From NCBI GenBank assembly GCA_030065635.1, contig JASJDJ010000035.1, positions 1 through 38,678 on the forward strand: a DNA stretch of 38,678 nucleotides, in the 5' to 3' direction. The notes under the pieces are model-generated. The model was not told where the DNA came from, ran no database searches, and saw only the letters and a list, made by a program, of their open reading frames with translations. A program made the position numbers and the translations under genes. This DNA is from Xenococcaceae cyanobacterium MO_188.B32 (lineage in GTDB: Bacteria > Cyanobacteriota > Cyanobacteriia > Cyanobacteriales > Xenococcaceae). Of the stretch, positions 34,925 through 38,678 are shown in pieces; the stretch's first letter is position 1; each line of letters starts with the position of its first letter.

Positions 34925-37078
34925 ATGCAAGAATTTGACAAGTCAATATCCTTTGATGGTAGGGATATTAGACTCAAGGTTGGCTTGCTCGCGCCACAAG
35001 CAGGGGGTTCTGTTCTCATCCAATCAGGAGATACAGCAGTTTTGGTTACGGCTACTCAAGCAGAAGGCAGGGAAGGAATCGATTTTCTACCTCTAATTGT
35101 CGATTACGAAGAGAGATTATATGCAGCAGGTAAGATTCCTGGGGGATTTTTACGGCGAGAAGGAAGACCTCCAGAGAAGGCAACTCTTACTAGTCGGCTA
35201 ATCGATCGACCTTTGCGTCCTTTGTTTCCTTCTTGGTTGAGAGATGATATTCAAATTGTGGCAACTACTTTATCTATGGATGAAACTGTTCCACCAGATG
35301 TCTTAGCAGTAACAGGAGCTTCTGTAGCAGTTTTACTCGCCAAAATTCCATTTTATGGGCCAATGGCAGCCGTTAGAGTCGGTTTAGTAGGTGATGACTT
35401 TATCATCAACCCAACCTATCAGGAAGTCAAACAAGGAGACTTAGATTTAGTCGTGGCAGGGACACCCGATGGTGTAGTCATGGTAGAAGCAGGAGCTAAT
35501 CAACTACCAGAACAAGATATCATCGAGGCGCTCGATTTTGGTTATGAAGCAGTACAAGAACTGATTCAGGCGCAAAAAGAGTTGATAGAAGAATTGGGCA
35601 TCGAAATTGCCACGGCCGAACCACCCCAAGTAGATGAAGTCTTAGAAAAATTTATCAGCGATCGCGCTACCGAATCAATTAAACAAGTTTTGGCTCAATA
35701 CGATCTCGATAAAAATGCCCGTGATGAAGCTTTAGATGAAATTAAAGCCAGCAAGATTGAAGCAGAGATCGCCCAACTGCCAGAAGAAGACCCCATCACT
35801 CTAGCTATAGCAGAAGATCCTAAAGCAGTCTCTAATTTGTTTAAAGCTTTAACCAAAAAGCTGATGCGTAGTCAAATCCTGACAGAAGGTATGCGAGTTG
35901 ACGGGCGTACTCTAGACCAAGTACGACCTATAACTTGTCGTGTTGGGCTATTACCGCAAAGAGTCCATGGTACGGGCTTATTTAAAAGGGGATTAACCCA
36001 AGTTCTATCGATCGCTACTTTGGGGACCTCAGGAGATGCCCAAGACTTAGGCGACGATCTTCATCCTCAAGATGAAAAACGCTATCTGCATCACTATAAT
36101 TTTCCCCCTTTCTCTGTAGGTGAAACCAAACCCCTGCGCTCTCCCGGGAGACGGGAAATCGGACATGGTGCTTTAGCCGAACGCGCTCTTTTGCCCGTTC
36201 TACCCCCTAAAGAAGAATTTCCCTATGTACTGCGGGTAGTTTCGGAAGTGCTTTCTTCTAACGGCTCTACTTCTATGGGTTCTGTTTGCGGTTCTACTCT
36301 ATCTCTAATGGATGCGGGAGTACCAATTACTAAACCCGTTAGCGGTGCAGCTATGGGTCTAATTAAGGAAGGGGATGAAGTTCGCATTCTTACCGATATT
36401 CAAGGCATAGAAGACTTCTTGGGGGATATGGACTTCAAGGTTGCGGGTACAGATGCGGGTATTACAGCCCTACAGATGGACATGAAAATTACTGGTCTAT
36501 CGATGGAGACAGTAGCCAAAGCGATCGAACAAGCCAAACCCGCTCGGTTACATATTTTAGGAGAAATGCTTAAGGCGATCGATCGACCCCGTGAAGAACT
36601 TTCACCTTATGCACCTCGGTTATTAACCCTTAAAATCGATCCCGATCTTATTGGTCTGGTTATCGGACCTTCAGGAAAAACAATTAAGGCTATCACCGAG
36701 CAAACAGGAGCCAAAATCGATATCGAAGATGATGGAACTGTCACTATTGCTGCGGTGGAAGCTGGCAAGGCAGAGCAAGCGAAAAAGCTAATTTTCAACA
36801 TGACTCGTAAACTTAATGAAGGGGATGTATATGCTGGCAAAGTAACCCGCATCATTGAGATCGGTGCTTTTGTAGAAGTCTTGCCCGGTAAAGAAGGTAT
36901 GATTCATATCTCTCAACTAGCTGAAGGTAGAGTAGGCAAGGTTGAAGATGAAGTAGCTGTGGGGGATGAAATTGTCGTCAAAATTCGTGGATTTGATAAC
37001 AAAGGTCGTCTCAATCTAACTCGATTGGGAATTCATCCCGAAGAAGCAGCAGCAGCAAGAGCAGCAGCAGCAGTTTAA
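34925..37078 (+). CDS. pnp: Polyribonucleotide nucleotidyltransferase (PNPase)
   Basis: 717 residues, standard. First RNase PH domain about 1-220, helical domain about 240-310, second RNase PH domain about 315-550. The second carries the catalytic acidic stretch in [16 protein letters not shown] near 497-512. The KH domain is at about 562-622 with GxxG as GPSG near 580, and the S1 domain at about 632-702 ([20 protein letters not shown]). It ends in a short Ala/Glu/Arg tail. A 3'-to-5' phosphorolytic exonuclease, which in cyanobacteria also makes heteropolymeric RNA tails. AAGGA precedes the ATG. It is followed by palindrome copy 3. Confidence 0.97.
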   Translation: MQEFDKSISFDGRDIRLKVGLLAPQAGGSVLIQSGDTAVLVTATQAEGREGIDFLPLIVDYEERLYAAGKIPGGFLRREGRPPEKATLTSRLIDRPLRPLFPSWLRDDIQIVATTLSMDETVPPDVLAVTGASVAVLLAKIPFYGPMAAVRVGLVGDDFIINPTYQEVKQGDLDLVVAGTPDGVVMVEAGANQLPEQDIIEALDFGYEAVQELIQAQKELIEELGIEIATAEPPQVDEVLEKFISDRATESIKQVLAQYDLDKNARDEALDEIKASKIEAEIAQLPEEDPITLAIAEDPKAVSNLFKALTKKLMRSQILTEGMRVDGRTLDQVRPITCRVGLLPQRVHGTGLFKRGLTQVLSIATLGTSGDAQDLGDDLHPQDEKRYLHHYNFPPFSVGETKPLRSPGRREIGHGALAERALLPVLPPKEEFPYVLRVVSEVLSSNGSTSMGSVCGSTLSLMDAGVPITKPVSGAAMGLIKEGDEVRILTDIQGIEDFLGDMDFKVAGTDAGITALQMDMKITGLSMETVAKAIEQAKPARLHILGEMLKAIDRPREELSPYAPRLLTLKIDPDLIGLVIGPSGKTIKAITEQTGAKIDIEDDGTVTIAAVEAGKAEQAKKLIFNMTRKLNEGDVYAGKVTRIIEIGAFVEVLPGKEGMIHISQLAEGRVGKVEDEVAVGDEIVVKIRGFDNKGRLNLTRLGIHPEEAAAARAAAAV

Positions 37079-37102
37079 GTTAGTAGTTACAGTATTTGTT
37101 GG

Positions 37103-37130
37103 TAGGGGCGATTCGCGAATCGCTTCTACT
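37103..37130. repeat. Palindromic repeat, copy 3 of 3 (one arm degraded)
   Basis: GTAGGGGCGATTCG faces CGAATCGCTTCTAC; the right arm has TT where a perfect palindrome needs CC. It lies between the convergent pnp gene and the broken nucleotidyltransferase. Confidence 0.9.
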
Positions 37131-37964
37131 CAAGACAATAATCTAACCCGAACTAATAAGTCATTCAGTGCAGGTTGAGCAGACGAAGTTTCAGGTAAAT
37201 GACTATTTTGAGAAGCTAATTCTAATTCTTGTCGCAATCTTTCATATTCTCGGAAATAAAAATCTATCTGCTCATCTTCTAAGGTGGATTTTTCTTCTCT
37301 TGTAATTTTTCGCTCGATTAGCTCATCAAGATAAGACAATTGAAATTTTTCATTGAGCTTCACTAAATTAGCTTCAATAATTCCCGTTTGCATTAAATGA
37401 ATCCCTGTCAGTAAAACACGATAAACATACAGTAATGGTTTTACTTTTCTCGGATTTTCTTTCTCAAACAATCGCCACTGTGTGGAAGCAAAACCTAAAT
37501 AATGATGACTATGATGGCAAGTTATACAATTAGTTGCGATCGCCTTTAACTCTTCATGTTCTGGAGTGGTATGCACGATTAAAGGCGAGTATAATTGCTC
37601 CAGCACGTAGCCATTTCTTTTTAAGAGTAAAGAAAAGAATTTTTTGAGATCGTGAGTAACCAAATCCAATTCCAAATTATCTTCTAATTTATACTTTGCA
37701 CGGTTACAATCTGAGCTTTTTTCACACTGGTATATATAAGGTATGCAAAAACGCAAGTTATGACCGTGCAAAGTATAGATACCTCGATCGTTTCTTTCAG
37801 AGGATTTAACCCTACTACTTCTTTAACAGGTAAAATAGACTGCCTCTTAAATCGTAATCTGAATCAGGAGAAGGAAAACCATATAAATGCGCTCCGCTAA
37901 TAGTAGCAAATAACAGAGGATAGGGTTGAGAATTAATAATTTTAGAGAATAATCGCTCGTTCAT
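37130..37964 (-). pseudogene. Broken predicted nucleotidyltransferase (PF10127-like)
   Basis: From the ATG at 37964 the frame encodes 49 residues with the nucleotidyltransferase active-site pattern ISGAHLYGFPSPDSDYDLRG, then hits TAG at 37815-37817. A one-base loss just after the RG codons explains this: in the next frame the expected sequence resumes (ILPVKEVVGLNPLKETIEVS). That frame is broken by an 86-bp TA-flanked insertion. Beyond it the 37130-37691 part continues KLEDNLELDLVTHDLKKFF, CHHSHHYLGFASTQW and LLYVYRVLLTGIHLMQTGIIEANLVKLNE, all family-like. The long open frame from 37771 starts inside the insertion, so its first ~25 residues are not native. The family (DNA polymerase beta superfamily) modifies nucleotides or RNA in uncertain ways. 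Confidence 0.82.
37692..37775. mobile_element. Small TA-flanked inverted-repeat insertion
   Basis: TATACTTTGCACGGT at 37690-37704 is repeated inverted as ACCGTGCAAAGTATA at 37763-37777. Removing one copy of the bordering TA together with the 84 bp between the two TAs (86 bp in all) rejoins the two parts of the nucleotidyltransferase frame as ...IEVS-KLED.... This supports a real insertion with TA duplication, as for Tc1/IS630-type MITEs. The ends differ from the 12264-12452 element. Confidence 0.72.
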
Positions 37965-37991
37965 TTATATATAATAAAAATTAGCTCGAAT

Positions 37992-38012
37992 AGCTAAAAG
38001 ATAACAGCTAAT
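37992..38012. repeat. Heptanucleotide tract between the two broken nucleotidyltransferase genes
   Basis: AGCTAAA, AGATAAC, AGCTAAT, of the same unit type as 22515-22563 and 29021-29055. Confidence 0.6.
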
Positions 38013-38022
38013 AACTTATTCA

Positions 38023-38562
38023 TCAAAGAACCATTTCCCGTCGTGCTTTAATCAAAAAAGCATTAGCTTTTTCATAATCGGGACGTTCGGGTAGAGTAGA
38101 ATTAGTTTTGGCTCGATCGAACTTTTGATGTAAATCCAATCGCCAAGCATTAACCTCTTCCCAAGGCATTTCTCCATTCCGAATTGCGAGTAATTCTTCT
38201 CGATATTCTTCAACTTTGACAGGCACAAAACCTTCTTTTAAAACAGTAATTCCCGACAATAATAACCGAATTAAGTGCATGGCGTGTTTGAGTCTAATTT
38301 CCCCAGAATTACGTAAATCCTGTTCCATTTTCTTAAACTGGGACATGGCATAGCCATTATAGGTTTGGTATACTAACTGAGATAAAAATATTGATTTAAT
38401 TTCTAATAACTCTTCGGCGATCGCTGTCTTTTTTTCTACCATTGGTGTATATAAACATTCCAAAATATTTGGATTTGCTTTTAATGCCAAAATAATAAAC
38501 TTTTGTAGCTCCCAATAGCATTCTTGCTTCTCTTTATTTTCTAACGGGACTTTGACAAAAAA
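38023..38562 (-). pseudogene. Second nucleotidyltransferase remnant, N-terminal part missing
   Basis: The frame is open from 38562 (after an in-frame TAG) to 38023. The part upstream of the first usable start (TTG 38490) is still family-like: ENKEKQECYWELQKFIILAL leads into KANPNILECLYTPMVEKKTA. Later segments are MSQFKKMEQDLRNSGEIRLK, HAMHLIRLLLSGITVL and RNGEMPWEEVNAW. This is the C-terminal helical half of the same predicted nucleotidyltransferase family as its neighbour, and tandem pairs of such genes are known in bacteria. The catalytic half with the GS...DSD pattern is absent, replaced by unrelated DNA that looks like a mobile-element end. Probably inactive. Confidence 0.75.
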
Positions 38563-38678
38563 CTAGGTTCAAAAAGGGGTGAAAGCCTGATATATTAATG
38601 GTTTAACCTCAAAATAGCTAAATCCTTAATATATCTGGGTTTCAGGCGAATTTACCTCTTCGAGGTAAATTCGGCGTC
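38545..38678. mobile_element. Probable end of an insertion sequence, cut by the window edge
   Basis: Homology to the nucleotidyltransferase is lost near 38545. The following DNA holds GGGACTTTGACAAAAAACTA, then nested complementary blocks: GCCTGA (38585-38590) and TATATTAA (38591-38598) with TTAATATA (38626-38633) and TCAGGC (38642-38647). A perfect 12-bp hairpin CGAATTTACCTC / GAGGTAAATTCG with loop TTC follows (38647-38673). The abrupt gene truncation plus terminal secondary structure suggests a transposon end. No transposase is visible and the family cannot be named. Confidence 0.45.

Noticed and set aside
37763-37771. TTG start of a 213-residue protein at 37771
   Set aside because: The start lies inside the inverted repeat of an insertion; the native N-terminus is upstream in other frames.

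Overview
The window comes from a cyanobacterium. It contains an ndhA-ndhI-ndhG-ndhE cluster for photosynthetic/respiratory NDH-1, the phycoerythrin bilin-lyase pair cpeY-cpeZ, a CbiG-CobJ fusion, a CheA-like kinase of the PilL-C type and many GCGATCGC (HIP1-type) sites in AT-rich DNA. The cpeYZ pair implies a phycoerythrin-containing organism. A unicellular or Pleurocapsales-like lineage is a guess from overall flavour only.

Layout. 1-3500: a VapBC-like toxin-antitoxin pair, a truncated-looking membrane protein with a perfect 33-bp tandem repeat, and the cobalamin gene cbiG-cobJ. 3580-8180 (minus): a phage-holin-like membrane protein, a conserved unknown membrane protein, and pntB/pntA (proton-translocating transhydrogenase). 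9035-12058 (plus): ndhAIGE. 12633-16769: dacB, a DUF3352 protein and a convergent purU. 17021-22512 (plus): PilL-C-like hybrid kinase, a SpoIID-domain protein and a zinc-ribbon membrane protein. 22602-31937 (minus): TPR protein, sfsA, a CBS-PAS-PAS-GGDEF-EAL protein split by one in-frame stop codon, bioB, a Ser/Thr kinase, rnhA and an Sfp-type phosphopantetheinyl transferase. 32047-37078: a coiled-coil membrane protein (plus), cpeZ and cpeY (minus) and divergent pnp (plus). 37130-38678: two broken nucleotidyltransferase genes in tandem, ending in what looks like the end of a mobile element.

Most genes are housekeeping or photosynthetic. The unusual content lies in the repeat and decay layer: (i) tandem heptanucleotide repeats of varied sequence but constant 7-bp period in at least twelve spacers, often directly after a stop codon; (ii) three copies of a palindrome with constant arms and different cores, one of which supplies the pntA stop codon; (iii) a ~100-bp imperfect palindrome read in frame between the CbiG and CobJ domains; (iv) two different inverted-repeat elements flanked by TA dinucleotides, one inserted in a gene so that its removal joins the reading frames; (v) a c-di-GMP enzyme separated from its CBS/PAS sensor by a single TAA. 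I saw no CRISPR array, rRNA, tRNA or complete insertion sequence. No complete new system is evident.
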